Shown here: piece by piece, positions 34,561 to 44,742 of the stretch
Position numbering within the stretch: position 1 is the stretch's first letter
Layout: the number at the start of each line of letters is the position of its first letter
NCBI RefSeq assembly: GCF_964019385.1
Contig: NC_088654.1
Span: 21,013,375 to 21,077,374, forward strand
Source: Sycon ciliatum
Lineage: Eukaryota > Porifera > Calcarea > Leucosolenida > Sycettidae
Reading direction: 5' to 3'
Length of the DNA stretch: 64,000 bases
Notes under the pieces: generated by a model
The model's input: the letters and a program-made list of their open reading frames with translations, nothing else
What the model was told of the DNA's origin: nothing
Databases searched by the model: none
Made by a program: the position numbers and the translations under genes

Positions 34561-36045
34561 CCGAGAGTGTGCAACTCCTGATACCCTTTCTATGGGGTAC
34601 GCCAACCGTGAAATCACACATTATGTGGTGCAGTGTCGCAGAACGGGTGGGCATAGGATTCCATTAAGAGTACATGAAAACCAGACTGTAGAACTCGGAT
34701 GGGTTGCTGACACCGTGCCGGGAATTCCGTGATTACATCATTTTAGTGATGTAGTGCATACAAGCAGAATTCAAGCAGGTCTCTTTCTATACAACTGCCG
34801 CTCAGTTGTATGTACTACGCCATTTCACACCTCAGTTCTGAGCCAAATTTGATGTAATCACGGAATTCCACCGTGAAAGACACCCATATGCATAGTAGAA
34901 AAGGCCCCGAGCTGCACACTCTGGTTTTCATGTACTCTTGATGTCATCACTCACACTTTCCAGCTCTGGGTTGCCCTGGGCACCAATGAACGAGATTTCG
35001 GGGTGACAGCTTGCGCAATGGCTTTATATTTTTGGAATGGTCACTCGACGTACTCATCACAAATTTCTATTGCAATTGCATGCATGTACAATATATTCAA
35101 ATTTTGTATTTTTGGTGACTTTACCACCGTCGTGGAGACTGATCGGTGAGGAGCAGGTAGCCATCGCTTGTAGAATCAATCACATGGTTCCACAGTGTGG
35201 CTGATTCAGCAAGAACCGGGTCCATACGAGGAACATTCGCTTTGTATTTTACCATCGAAGTAAGTCACTTTCCTTGTTATTAGTGTTTTTACATTCAACA
35301 TTTCTGAGATTTTTGAATAATTGAGTTTTCAATCATTCATTCTTCATTTCTTCATGTTCACTGCCTCGCTTACCGTGTGATCTGAAGAACGCGATCCAGG
35401 TGACTGATGGTTACTGCCTGGTATAACGGGTGTCGTGCTGTTGCTGTATATCCGTCCTGTCCGCGACAATGCAGATCACAAACAATTTGAAATCACAAGA
35501 ATTGTACTTACCGTCGTGCGTGCGGTACTACGAAACGTTGTGCAGATTGGATCGTCGCAATGTATCTATATTTTTTATTTATCCCATGGTACGAAACGAT
35601 TTGGGCCATTTCAGCCAATAAGCGACCGTTCTGAGCAGGGGAATATAGAGCGATATTCCCCGCTCGGGTCACGAATATTCCCCGGGTCACGCCAGAGAGT
35701 AAATAAGGGAGATTTTAGTGCTGGTCATGCTCTATTTGGGACAGTACATGGGATAAGTATGGATTATCCCATGAGTACGAGGGGTATACCACCAAATATT
35801 TTCATGAGTGCGTTAGCACGAGGGAAAATATAAGGAACACGGTATACACAGAGTACGAATGGTATAATCCATTTATCCCATGTATTGTCCCAGATACAGC
35901 GTGACAAGCACTAAAATCTTCCTTACTGGCGTGATCCGGGGAATATTCGCGACCCCAGTGGGGTATATTATTGACCCAGTGACCCCAGCGGGGTATATTG
36001 TTGACCCCGGCGGGGTATATCGCTCTATATACCCCCGCTCAGGAC

Positions 36046-36072
36046 CAGGGAGTAGTACAATACAACTCCCTG
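36046..36072. mobile_element. Minimal hAT remnant, right-arm copy
   Basis: Mirror of 31920-31946. The flanks CTCAGGAC and CTCAGAAC differ by one base, so the insertion predates the arm duplication. Confidence 0.7.
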
Positions 36073-36959
36073 CTCAGAACGGTTGCTGATTGGCTGAAAT
36101 GGCCCAAATCGTTTCGTACCATGGGATAAATGGATTATAACATTCGTAGATCTACTCTGTGTATACCGTGTCCCTTATATTTTCCCTCGTGCTGACACAC
36201 TCGTGAACATATCCGGCCTTAAACCCCTCGTACTCATGGGATAATCCAGTCATGTCATTGTCTGGTCATCCTGTACCACGCAAAAACTCCAGCTAGACTC
36301 ATTAAATATTTGTCCTCGGGCATCGGCCACGGCCACGTTGATTGACTGTCTACCGAACTTTACTTGAAGAATGCTCGATCAAAGAGAAAAAAAAAGAAAA
36401 AAAGGGTGGTCAGAATGAGATTCGAGTACACAACCATGGTCCCAGCAGTTTATGTGGATGTCGCTCATACATGTAGATGCGGGATTTCGCGCAATGATGG
36501 GTTGTTGATTCGATGCCTCAGACGGTCCCAGGACGGATACCCTGATATGCCGTCGATCCTTTTTCTGCACCTTGTCCTCACCCACTTACTGAGGTGCGGT
36601 GAGCCCGTAAGTGGGATCATTTGCAAGTCCACCCATAGTAAGAAATGTTGTATGTCGAAAAGAATTATACGAGAGGAAAGCTAGAATAATTCTACACCTC
36701 ATGGACCTTTCGATCACGGACATAGATGAAAAACTAATTGACTTATCCCAATCGAAAGATTCCGAATGCGAACAACAACAAAAAAGACACGGCATGCCGC
36801 GAGCAACTTTTTGGTTTTGGCACCCACCGTTTTCACCGTGTTCTCCAAGGTCGTCACCTACATTCAGCATGACCTTTAACCTCATCAATCTATTGACATT
36901 ATAACCGAATACATAGAGGATTAGTCACTCATTCAACTGTAGTCTCTTTATCAACCAGA

Positions 36960-37737
36960 ATGAGTAGCTCCAGATGTAGCACACCAATCCGTTGGTTGAC
37001 AACTGACACGCCGTTTATCCCGCCGGTTGATGAGGACCTGCCCTCACACCAACCCCAGCAGCCATTATACTGGAATGTATTCCTTTTATTCCGTGTGTCA
37101 TCAGATTGAGATCAGGAAAATACAGTGCTTCATACCGAGGCACGAGTTGGAGGATATTCTTGACGATGGACTGGCTAGTCGTCAAGATATGACACCAAGC
37201 GCCATTGGGGAGTTTCTGATTCGAATCAGTAACGGCAAGTTTGATGCTGGCCAATGTCCGATTCTCCTACCACAAGATGTTGATGTAACCGACTTCGGTG
37301 ATCTCAGCGAAGCCGATGATTCCGTGCTATTGCATCTCATGCTGGAACCCAAGGAGAATTACGTCCGGGCCACCCAGTATGTTGATGAGAGAATTACGAT
37401 ACGCAACCAGAACATATTTCAAGAAACAGAAGAAATCGACGTTCCTGAATTTATGAGAATCATCAACATGATCAACGTCAGCATCTGCATTCGTTTGTCG
37501 GATTTAAAACTCGTGGAGTCGCCCCTGATGAAACTGAAGGCCGTGCCCACAAGCATCACGAAGGTCAACGTCGAGATGAACACCATCGATGTGGCCGCAG
37601 ACGGCACCTGCACAGTGCGTGATCGCAGCTTTCGTGACGAGTCGAAGACCAAACGCACGCGTCATGAGGCCGACTATGATGATTTGAACCCTGTTGTCAC
37701 CATTGCAATGGAGAAGAGGAAGGTAGTGTGCATGTAA
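36960..37737 (+). pseudogene. Frameshifted right-arm copy of the 261-aa gene
   Basis: Same start (ATG 36960) and nearly the same sequence as the left-arm gene, but 8 bases (agcggcag in the left-arm sense) are missing near 37104. This shifts the frame between the N-terminal 50 residues and the rest. Confidence 0.75.
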
Positions 37738-37740
37738 CAT

Positions 37741-39226
37741 TTTTAGTTCAGAGTAACTCTGCTTACTTATCTGGAACCATTAGGGGCATTAGTGTACATC
37801 AGAGCGTCCGATAACTCCACCTCGTACTGTGTGTCACGAAAGAGGTCATGGGTTAATCAATCCTCACATGTACATTTTATTCGAAGAGTAAACTTTGTAG
37901 TCTCTCATCTGATACCTGAGCTTGATGAAATCATGATGATGTCAACAAGAACTGAATTTTCCCTGGTTTAAGGGATAGACACTGAATTTTATATAGTAAA
38001 TACTACCTACGCAACAAGAACTGAATTTTCACTGGTTTGAGGGAAAGACACTGAATTTTATAAAGTAAAATACTACCTTCCTCCTCCTCCTCTCCATTGC
38101 GATCTTCAGTGTTCGTTCCATTATGATTATTCTTTGTAATATGTATCGTATCTATCAAGAACTGACCTTTGTGACGTGTGTGAGCATGCCCATTTTCGAA
38201 AAAATTGCATGGCGAGGTGGAACGGGAGGAGGGGTGGAGTGGGTCACGGAAAAAACACCAACATCTTCATTATTATGTTTATGATCCCCATATCCAGTAT
38301 TCTACTTGGTCCGACTTATTAAAATGTGCGCTTCACTTCAAAACTCAAGCATATGTACAAAGGAGCACCTGTACTAAAAAATCAACCAAGAGACGGTAGA
38401 TAGATAACAACTGTGTGGCCTGACCTTATAGTTTTCATCGCTGCTGGTGTCCCAGGGCGCATCTGCAAGTGCGTCCCCCTGCAAAACGTCGACATTTTTT
38501 TCATCTCCTCCAAGCTACGCTGCGCTTCCTTGATTTTTACACTCCATCGGCACGATTTGGACGATCGGCTTCGCCTCCTCCTCGTGCCAGAATGGTGGCT
38601 GTAGGTGTTTTCGCCTGACGCTCCCACGACACCTTCAATTCAAATGGGGCGACACCACCACGCATAAAAAATCACTTCTCATCACCGTGTGCCGCGCGCG
38701 TACTGAATCAGATCTGTGTCGACATGACATGTCGACACAACCATGCGTGCTCTTCCCTCTTTAGTAACTTTTACGAATCCACTGCCGGCACTGGCCTCGG
38801 AGCCGGAGACGGGATATCTTGTGACGGATCTTTAGCATAAGCTTGATGTAGCGATGACGCATCGCGATCGCGGCTCCGAGAACTCCGCACCATTCACGCA
38901 CCGTATCCGCAGAACAGTTCACCCTTTCTGCGCTTCAGTTTTCCAGCCTTACGGGTGGCGCGTACTGAATCAGATCTGTATCGACATTATGTCAACACAT
39001 GTCTAACCATGCGTGCTCTTCCCTGTTTAGTAGTAGTAGTTCTAAATACTTTTACGAATCCACTGGCCCCGGAGCCGGAGACGGGAGATCTTGTGACGGA
39101 GCTTTACTAGCATTAGCTTGATGTAGCGATGACGCATCGTGATCGCGGCTCCGAGAACTCCGCACCATTCACGCACCGTATCAGCAGAACAATTCACCCT
39201 TTCTGCGCTTCAGTTTTCCAGCCAGG
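37741..39226. other. Right-arm stretch without an intact gene
   Basis: Mirror of 28752-30241. It holds the same direct repeats and short frames; nothing additional recognised. Confidence 0.5.
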
Positions 39227-39448
39227 TTGTCGCCTGAAAGGCGACCTGAGGGGTGGTTATTTATTTCGATCAACTACTTCTCGGCGATCCATTCTGTAAT
39301 CTTGATTCGTGAACCGCCACATCGTGAACGACTGCGAGAGAGATCAGCAAACTGGACGGCGCGATGCTGGTGCTTTCTGCACGAATTTCTGGATGACGAG
39401 TTTACTGAAATTCTGCGAAGGAAACAGCGATTGCAGTGGTTTCAATCC

Positions 39449-39760
39449 CGAAAAAAATCATTGTCTAAGTCTCTCTTCATGTTCCGAACTGCTATTCTAT
39501 GGAACTGTTTACCCCCCAGTCTAACATCGGAAGCCTCGCTCTATAAGTTCAAAGCTGCCCTCAGGAAATTTACAGCTGACTATGCTTATGCAATCAACGG
39601 AATTCCGCCACCTTGCAGTTGATTTTCCCCATTTCTCTCCTCATCAATCCCTACTTCTCTTTGTACATACATCTACATCTACTGTTCTTTCAATCAAATG
39701 AACCCCTCGATAGGCACATTGCCTTTGGGTCATTTCATAATAATAATAGTAATAATAATT
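39449..39760 (+). mobile_element. 3' fragment of a LINE inserted in the right arm
   Basis: Encodes the RT-protein tail FRTAILWNCLPPSLTSEASL...FKAALRKF to a stop at 39622, a 3' UTR with cctcgataggcacattgcc, and an (AAT)n tail. The tail resumes at 42493-42518 after the ribozyme array, then the arm sequence continues at ccgccagg. Confidence 0.75.
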
Positions 39761-39909
39761 TGTAAGAAAGGTTTGCTCCCCACACCGGAGCTCGCGCTAT
39801 TCCGCCGACTTTACTTGACACTTGACTGACTCACGACTGCCATCCAGAGCACACGAGAAGTCCATCGAACCTTCGACTCGGCAAACCTGCAAGAAAGCAC
39901 CACTCCCTG

Positions 39910-39953
39910 CTCAATACACAGTGTTTCGGGGAATTCACCCCTCATCAGTTGAG
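39910..39953 (-). ncRNA. Hammerhead ribozyme, copy 1
   Basis: On the minus strand: stem I CTCAA/TTGAG, core CTGATGA, stem II GGGG/CCCC closing a 6-nt loop, core GAA, short stem III ACA/TGT, cleavage triplet GTA. Predicted cut lies between 39915 and 39914. All invariant positions are present. Confidence 0.85.
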
Positions 39954-40386
39954 CTTGAGTAGGCTGAGGAAGATTGTGCCTGAAGAGCACCACTTATATA
40001 GTGCTCTCCAGGCACAAACATCACCAGGGATACAAACTTACAGAGACGCTCCGCTTCCAGCGCGATAAACACCTCGTGAACACCAGATAGCAGCGTGAGT
40101 CAGTGTCGCTCCTGGACGGTGAGACAGACGTCGAGGACCCTCGGTCATTCGCAACGCTGTCACCTCCAAACCAACTAGCCGCAAGCCCGCGCTGGGCACA
40201 ACAGTACGAAGTAGTGGTTGCGACTTCGGCGATGATTTGTAAGAACGGTTTGCTCCCCACACCGGAGCTCGCGCTATTCCGCCGACTTTACTTGACACTT
40301 GACTGACTCACGACTGCCATCCAGAGCACACGACAAGTCCATCGAACCTTCCACTCGGCAAACCTGCAAGAAAGCACCACTCCCTG

Positions 40387-40430
40387 CTCAATACACAGTG
40401 TTTCGGGGAATTCACCCCTCATCAGTTGAG
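40387..40430 (-). ncRNA. Hammerhead ribozyme, copy 2
   Basis: Identical core to copy 1, 477 nt further along. Its unit carries the hAT MITE at 40651-41117. Confidence 0.85.
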
Positions 40431-40650
40431 CTTGAGTAGGCTGAGGAAGATTGTGGTGCCTGAAGAGCACCACTCATATAGTGCTCTCCAGGCACAAACA
40501 TCACCAGGGATACAAACTTACAGAGACGCTCCGCTTCCAGCGCGATAAACACCTCGTGAACACCAGATAGCAGCGTGAGTCAGTGTCGCTCCTGGACGGT
40601 GAGACAGACGTCGAGGACCCTCGGTCATTCGCAACGCTGTCACCTCCAAA

Positions 40651-41117
40651 TAGTGTCAGCCCAAATTTGCCGGCAATTCTTTTGGCATAATATCGAAACA
40701 TTTTAGAAAAAGAATTGCCCGGCATATTTGGAGCATAATTTCGATATTTTTGGAGATTTTCACCGCGATTTCGCGGATACTCGAAGTTTCATGTCCAGCG
40801 CCAGAGGTACATGCGAGTATTGTACTAGGTCCATGCTCAAAACTAAATTCCTTTGCACGGCAGCTTGGTAATGAGCATTGTGAGGTCAATCTTCACACTT
40901 TAAAATGTGAACCCAGCAAAACCGAGCAAATTTCGATGTTTTTCTGAAATTTTCTCCAAAATTTGGTCCAAATTTGGCGTTTTTGAAGCTGTCAGTGAGC
41001 ATAATCAGAGCAAAATACCGTCTTCGCCCGGAAATGCCAAGCATAATATCGAAAGAAGTGCAGCAAAATTATGCGGCATAATATCGAAAAGTCTCGAGCA
41101 AATTTGGGCTGACACTA
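40651..41117. mobile_element. hAT MITE inside ribozyme unit 2
   Basis: 467 bp with inverted ends TAGTGTCAGCCCAAATTTGC and a perfect 8-bp duplication CCTCCAAA (40643-40650 and 41118-41125). The interior is AT-rich with recurrent gcataatatcga. No transposase. Confidence 0.9.
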
Positions 41118-41341
41118 CCTCCAAACCAACTAGCCGCAAGCCCGCGCTGGGCACAACAGTACGATGTAGTGGTTGCGACTTCGGCGATGATTTGTAAGAA
41201 AGGTTTGCTCCCCACACCGGAGCTCGCGCTATTCCGCCGACTTTACTTGACACTTGACTGACTCACGACTGCCATCCAGAGCACACGAGAAGTCCATCGA
41301 ACCTTCGACTCGGCAAACCTGCAAGAAAGCACCACTCCCTG

Positions 41342-41385
41342 CTCAATACACAGTGTTTCGGGGAATTCACCCCTCATCAGTTGAG
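41342..41385 (-). ncRNA. Hammerhead ribozyme, copy 3
   Basis: Same 44-nt core as copy 1, with all invariant residues intact. Confidence 0.85.
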
Positions 41386-41818
41386 CTTGAGTAGGCTGAG
41401 GAAGATTGTGCCTGAAGAGCACCACTTATATAGTGCTCTCCAGGCACAAACATCACCAGGGATACAAACTTACAGAGACGCTCCGCTTCCAGCGCGATAA
41501 ACACCTCGTGAACACCAGATAGCAGCGTGAGTCAGTGTCGCTCCTGGACGGTGAGACAGACGTCGAGGACCCTCGGTCATTCGCAACGCTGTCACCTCCA
41601 AACCAACTAGCCGCAAGCCCGCGCTGGGCACAACAGTACAAAGTAGTGGTTGCGACTTCGGCGATGATTTGTAAGAAAGGTTTGCTCCCCACACCGGAGC
41701 TCGCGCTATTCCGCCGACTTTACTTGACACTTGACTGACTCACGACTGCCATCCAGAGCACACGAGAAGTCCATCGAACCTTCGACTCGGCAAACCTGCA
41801 AGAAAGCACCACTCCCTG

Positions 41819-41862
41819 CTCAATACACAGTGTTTCGGGGAATTCACCCCGCATCAGTTGAG
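41819..41862 (-). ncRNA. Hammerhead ribozyme, copy 4 (core mutated)
   Basis: Same fold as the other copies, but the core reads CTGATGC instead of CTGATGA. This replaces the invariant A9, which should greatly reduce cleavage. Confidence 0.8.
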
Positions 41863-42204
41863 CTTGAGTAGGCTGAGGAAGATTGTGCCTGAAGAGCACC
41901 ACTTATAATTATAGTGCTCTCCAGGCACAAACATCACCAGGGATACAAACTTACAGAGACGCTCCGCTTCCAGCGCGATAAACACCTCGTGAACACCAGA
42001 TAGCAGCGTGAGTCAGTGTCGCTCCTGGACGGTGAGACAGAGAGAGAGGTTTGGAGGTGACAGCGTTGCGAATGACCGAGGGTCCTCGACGTCTGTCTCA
42101 CCGTCCAGGAGCGACACTGACTCACGCTGCTATCTGGTGTTCACGAGGTGTTTATCGCGCTGGAAGCGGAGCGTCTCTGTAAGTTTGTATCCCTGGTGAT
42201 GTTT

Positions 42205-42244
42205 GTGCCTGGAGAGCACTATATAAGTGGTGCTCTTCAGGCAC
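42205..42244 (+). repeat. Long hairpin 5' of the hammerhead
   Basis: GTGCCTG-GAGAGCAC pairs with GTGCTCT-CAGGCAC around CTATATAAGTG. It is present in every unit at the same distance from the ribozyme. The loop region contains TATATAAG, which could also act as a TATA box. Confidence 0.75.
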
Positions 42245-42266
42245 AATCTTCCTCAGCCTACTCAAG

Positions 42267-42310
42267 CTCAACTGATGAGGGGTGAATTCCCCGAAACACT
42301 GTGTATTGAG
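42267..42310 (+). ncRNA. Hammerhead ribozyme, copy 5 (inverted unit)
   Basis: Plus-strand copy with intact CTGATGA, GAAA and GTA. Predicted cut between 42305 and 42306. Confidence 0.85.
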
Positions 42311-42845
42311 CAGGGAGTGGTGCTTTCTTGCAGGTTTGCCGAGTCGAAGGTTCGATGGACTTCTCGTGTGCTCTGGATGGCAGTCGTGAGTCAGTCAAGT
42401 GTCAAGTAAAGTCGGCGGAATAGCGCGAGCTCCGGTGTGGGGAGCAAACCTTTCTTACAAATCATCGCCAAAGTCGCAACCACTACTTCGTAATAATAAT
42501 AATAATAATAATAATAATCCGCCAGGAGGCACTCGAGAACGATCGCCCAGGAGTTGCTGGTACTCCGTGACTATTCTCCATCGCATTGGCCGATTGGGGT
42601 GTTGATTTCAGCATCAGACCTTCTCTGTGTTGCGCAAGTCACATGCTACTAGTCGCGGGGCCAGACCAAGCGCGCCCAACACTGTCTGCCTTATTTGGCC
42701 CAAAGGTCAAAGGTCAAAAAATGCGCCAGAACCCGCTTTTTACATACTACTGTTAAATCCGTCAGATGAGAAAACAGACCTTATCGCAAAAACTGTACAG
42801 TGCAGAAAAGTGCGCTTGAAAGTTGGCGAGTTTACCAGCTGGTGC

Positions 42846-42984
42846 GTTGTTGTTGTTGTTGTTGACTTTTATTTTACTTCACCAATTGCACAGGCATGAT
42901 TGCCTTCTTACCGGCCTATAGGTCCGGTTCTCACAGAAAGATGAAGAAAATGATATGAGGAAATGTATAGAGATAAAGACATGC
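42846..42984 (-). mobile_element. LINE 3' end (remnant)
   Basis: (GTT)n followed by ttgacttttattttact and a 3' UTR-like tail resembling that of the LINE at 15265-15340. Only the 3' UTR remains. It abuts the Polinton target duplication. Confidence 0.55.
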
Positions 42985-42990
42985 AAGCGG

Positions 42991-43260
42991 AGTAGAAGGT
43001 AACAGGAGGGTTTGAGGCCAAAGTTGACCCGGAAGTGACCTTGTCATGTTTTTGACAGGCTGTGGTTTGACCCTGTCAATTTGTGGTTTGACCTTGATTA
43101 CTTTACCGTGACATCCGTCAAATAGTGTTACAAGATCACGTGTAACACCCGTGTACTGCGATGTAGTTGTGTTACCATAACTTTTGTAGAAAGTGTGACG
43201 GTAACTTTGAAAAGTGTGACGGAAACTTTGAAAAGTGTGACGGTAACTTTGAAAAGTGTT
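42991..43260 (+). repeat. Polinton left terminal inverted repeat
   Basis: 270 bp. It matches the right repeat with a single difference that I found. Its inner end holds three tandem units of about 20 bp with the core GTGACGGTAACTTTGAAAA. Confidence 0.97.
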
Positions 43261-44612
43261 TGTTATGCGTGGGGAGCAAACCCTTTTGTTATGCTGTTAC
43301 AAAAAAAAAAAAAAAAAAAAAAAAAATTTAAAACTGTATCAATGAAATGTCTTTTATTTTTATTACAAACTCTGTTTTTATCATTATTTGTTAAACTGTG
43401 TGCGTGCAACAAACTCTGCTTTCCCTCTGGAGTATCACGGTGAGCACCACCACCACCGCACCACCAAACCTGATACTCCACGAGCAAAACAATCCATCAC
43501 CGTTGCAAGCCTGCTCGACTCTGCATGAAGCAACAGGCTAGCCGGCAATGACAAATTGAAGAGAGGTACCACTGCGAAGAAGACGATCACTTGCGTGCTA
43601 CTCGAAGAGAGAGAGAACATGTACTCAGGATGTAGTCCTGTGAAGAAGACGATCACCTGCGATACATCTGAAATGAATGAATGATGCGATGCATCAGCCG
43701 TCTAGCGTCGTGTTTGGGTAAAGGTGAAGTGATGTGCGCTCAAGTGCATGGATCTACGCTAACTATTCACGGTCTGCGAGTACTTGTCATGCACGAACTT
43801 GTCGGACAGGTAGAACAATGCCGAAGACAAGTTGTCAAGTCTGTCCGTGTAGTTACTTTAAGTGCTTGACTGTGTTGTACATGTACATGTAAGGTCTTAG
43901 AGGTTTTCCCGTGGAAGCATACAGAAAGAGCGTTGGCACTAGTTTGAGAACAAATGTGCGCGGCAGTATTGTCTCAAGCTGTTTGTGGACAATTGCCTCA
44001 CCTCGTGATGGAGAAAATGCAAGCGCATGCATACCGAGACGATGACGACGAGGAGTGCTCACCTCGGAGTTTGCACCGTTATGAACAAACACGCACGGCG
44101 GCATCGTCTCAAGCGGCTTGTGGGACAATTATTTGCCCACCTCGTGATGGAGAAAATGCAAACGCATGCATACCGAGACCACGAGCGCTCACCTCGTGAC
44201 GATGAAAATGCAAGCGCATGCATACCGAGACGATGACGATGAGGAGTGCTCACCTCGGAGTTTGCACCGTTATGAACAAACACGCACGGCGGCATCGTCT
44301 CAAGCGGCTTGTGGGACAATTATTTGCCCACCTCGTGATGGAGAAAATGCAAACGCATGCATACCGAGACCACGAGCGCTCACCTCGTGACGATGAAAAT
44401 GCAGACGCATGCATACCGAGATGATGAGCGAATCGTCTTTTTGCCATAGAGTAGGGTGGGAACGAACGTGCACGACGGCGTTGTCTCAAGCCGTTAAGCA
44501 GCTGGTGCATCCAGCACCCCACCCGACCAAGCAGCTGTTTTGACTAGTGTCCACCCGACCAGCCGGCATTACCTATTGTCGCGCAGATACCCATCCTCAT
44601 TCATCTGCTAGC
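43261..44612. other. Polinton left non-coding region
   Basis: No gene supported. It contains a long A-tract (about 43301-43326), a region of unknown character and the tandem repeat at 43985-44425. Confidence 0.6.
43985..44425. repeat. Tandem 191-bp repeat with iteron-like GCATGCATACCGAGA
   Basis: Two full units of about 191 bp (compare 44040 and 44231). The sub-motif GCATGCATACCGAGA occurs five times, near 44024, 44163, 44217, 44354 and 44408. It is non-coding and sits between the terminal repeat and the first gene. Confidence 0.85.
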
Positions 44613-44619
44613 TATAAAA
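44613..44619 (+). promoter_or_regulatory. TATA box of the 44743 gene
   Basis: TATAAAA about 125 bp upstream of the coding region. Confidence 0.55.
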
Positions 44620-44742
44620 CCTCATCCCTTCCTCCACTCGGTATCACTTATCCCTTCCAAGTTTTAACGAATTAACTCTCTAGCCTGCTCAGCCATAAAA
44701 AGATATGTTTTCCACAACTTTTCCCAAAATTTTCATTAATGA

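Larger units (their letters stand above)
39761..42492 (-). repeat. Retrozyme-like tandem array of about 477-bp units with hammerhead ribozymes
   Basis: Four head-to-tail units (starts about 39761, 40232, 41187 and 41664, the last truncated at 42045) plus one inverted unit (42046-42492). Unit length between ribozymes is 477 where not interrupted. Each unit carries one hammerhead core and, just 5' of it, a long hairpin with a TATATAAG loop region. There is no protein-coding capacity. This matches the organisation of metazoan retrozymes and the hammerhead repeats of Penelope-like elements. The array lies within the (AAT)n tail of a LINE. Confidence 0.85.
28308..42751. mobile_element. Giant foldback element derived from a Polinton
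   Basis: Two inverted arms of about 5.5 kb (28308-33850 and 34133-42751, the latter carrying a 3.07-kb insertion at 39449-42518) surround a 280-bp spacer. Both ends start AGTAGTATGT, and Polinton termini start with AG. The flanking 6-mers are GCTAAA (28302-28307) and GTTAAA (42752-42757), a 6-bp duplication with one mismatch. PolB fragments of Polinton type lie at the centre. The arms differ by point changes and small indels, so they are not a literal copy artefact. Confidence 0.75.
34133..42751 (-). repeat. Right arm of the giant palindrome
   Basis: Reverse complement of the left arm. It is interrupted at 39449-42518 by a LINE fragment and a ribozyme array. It has an internal 8-base loss near 37104 relative to the left arm. 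Confidence 0.9.

Noticed and set aside
39811..42409. Recurring 60-86-aa frames in the ribozyme units as genes
   Set aside because: They repeat with the units on both strands, cross the ribozyme and lack any domain.
39761..42492. CRISPR-like array of regular repeats
   Set aside because: Units are 477 bp without short spacers, in eukaryotic DNA, and carry hammerhead cores.
28308..42751. Palindrome as a pure assembly artefact
   Set aside because: Arms differ by substitutions and an 8-base indel, one arm alone has the LINE/ribozyme insertion, and the ends have a plausible duplication. It still needs long-read proof.
43264..43290. ggggagcaaacc stretch shared by the Polinton edge and the ribozyme units
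   Set aside because: Only about 14-16 bases match; too short to infer common origin.
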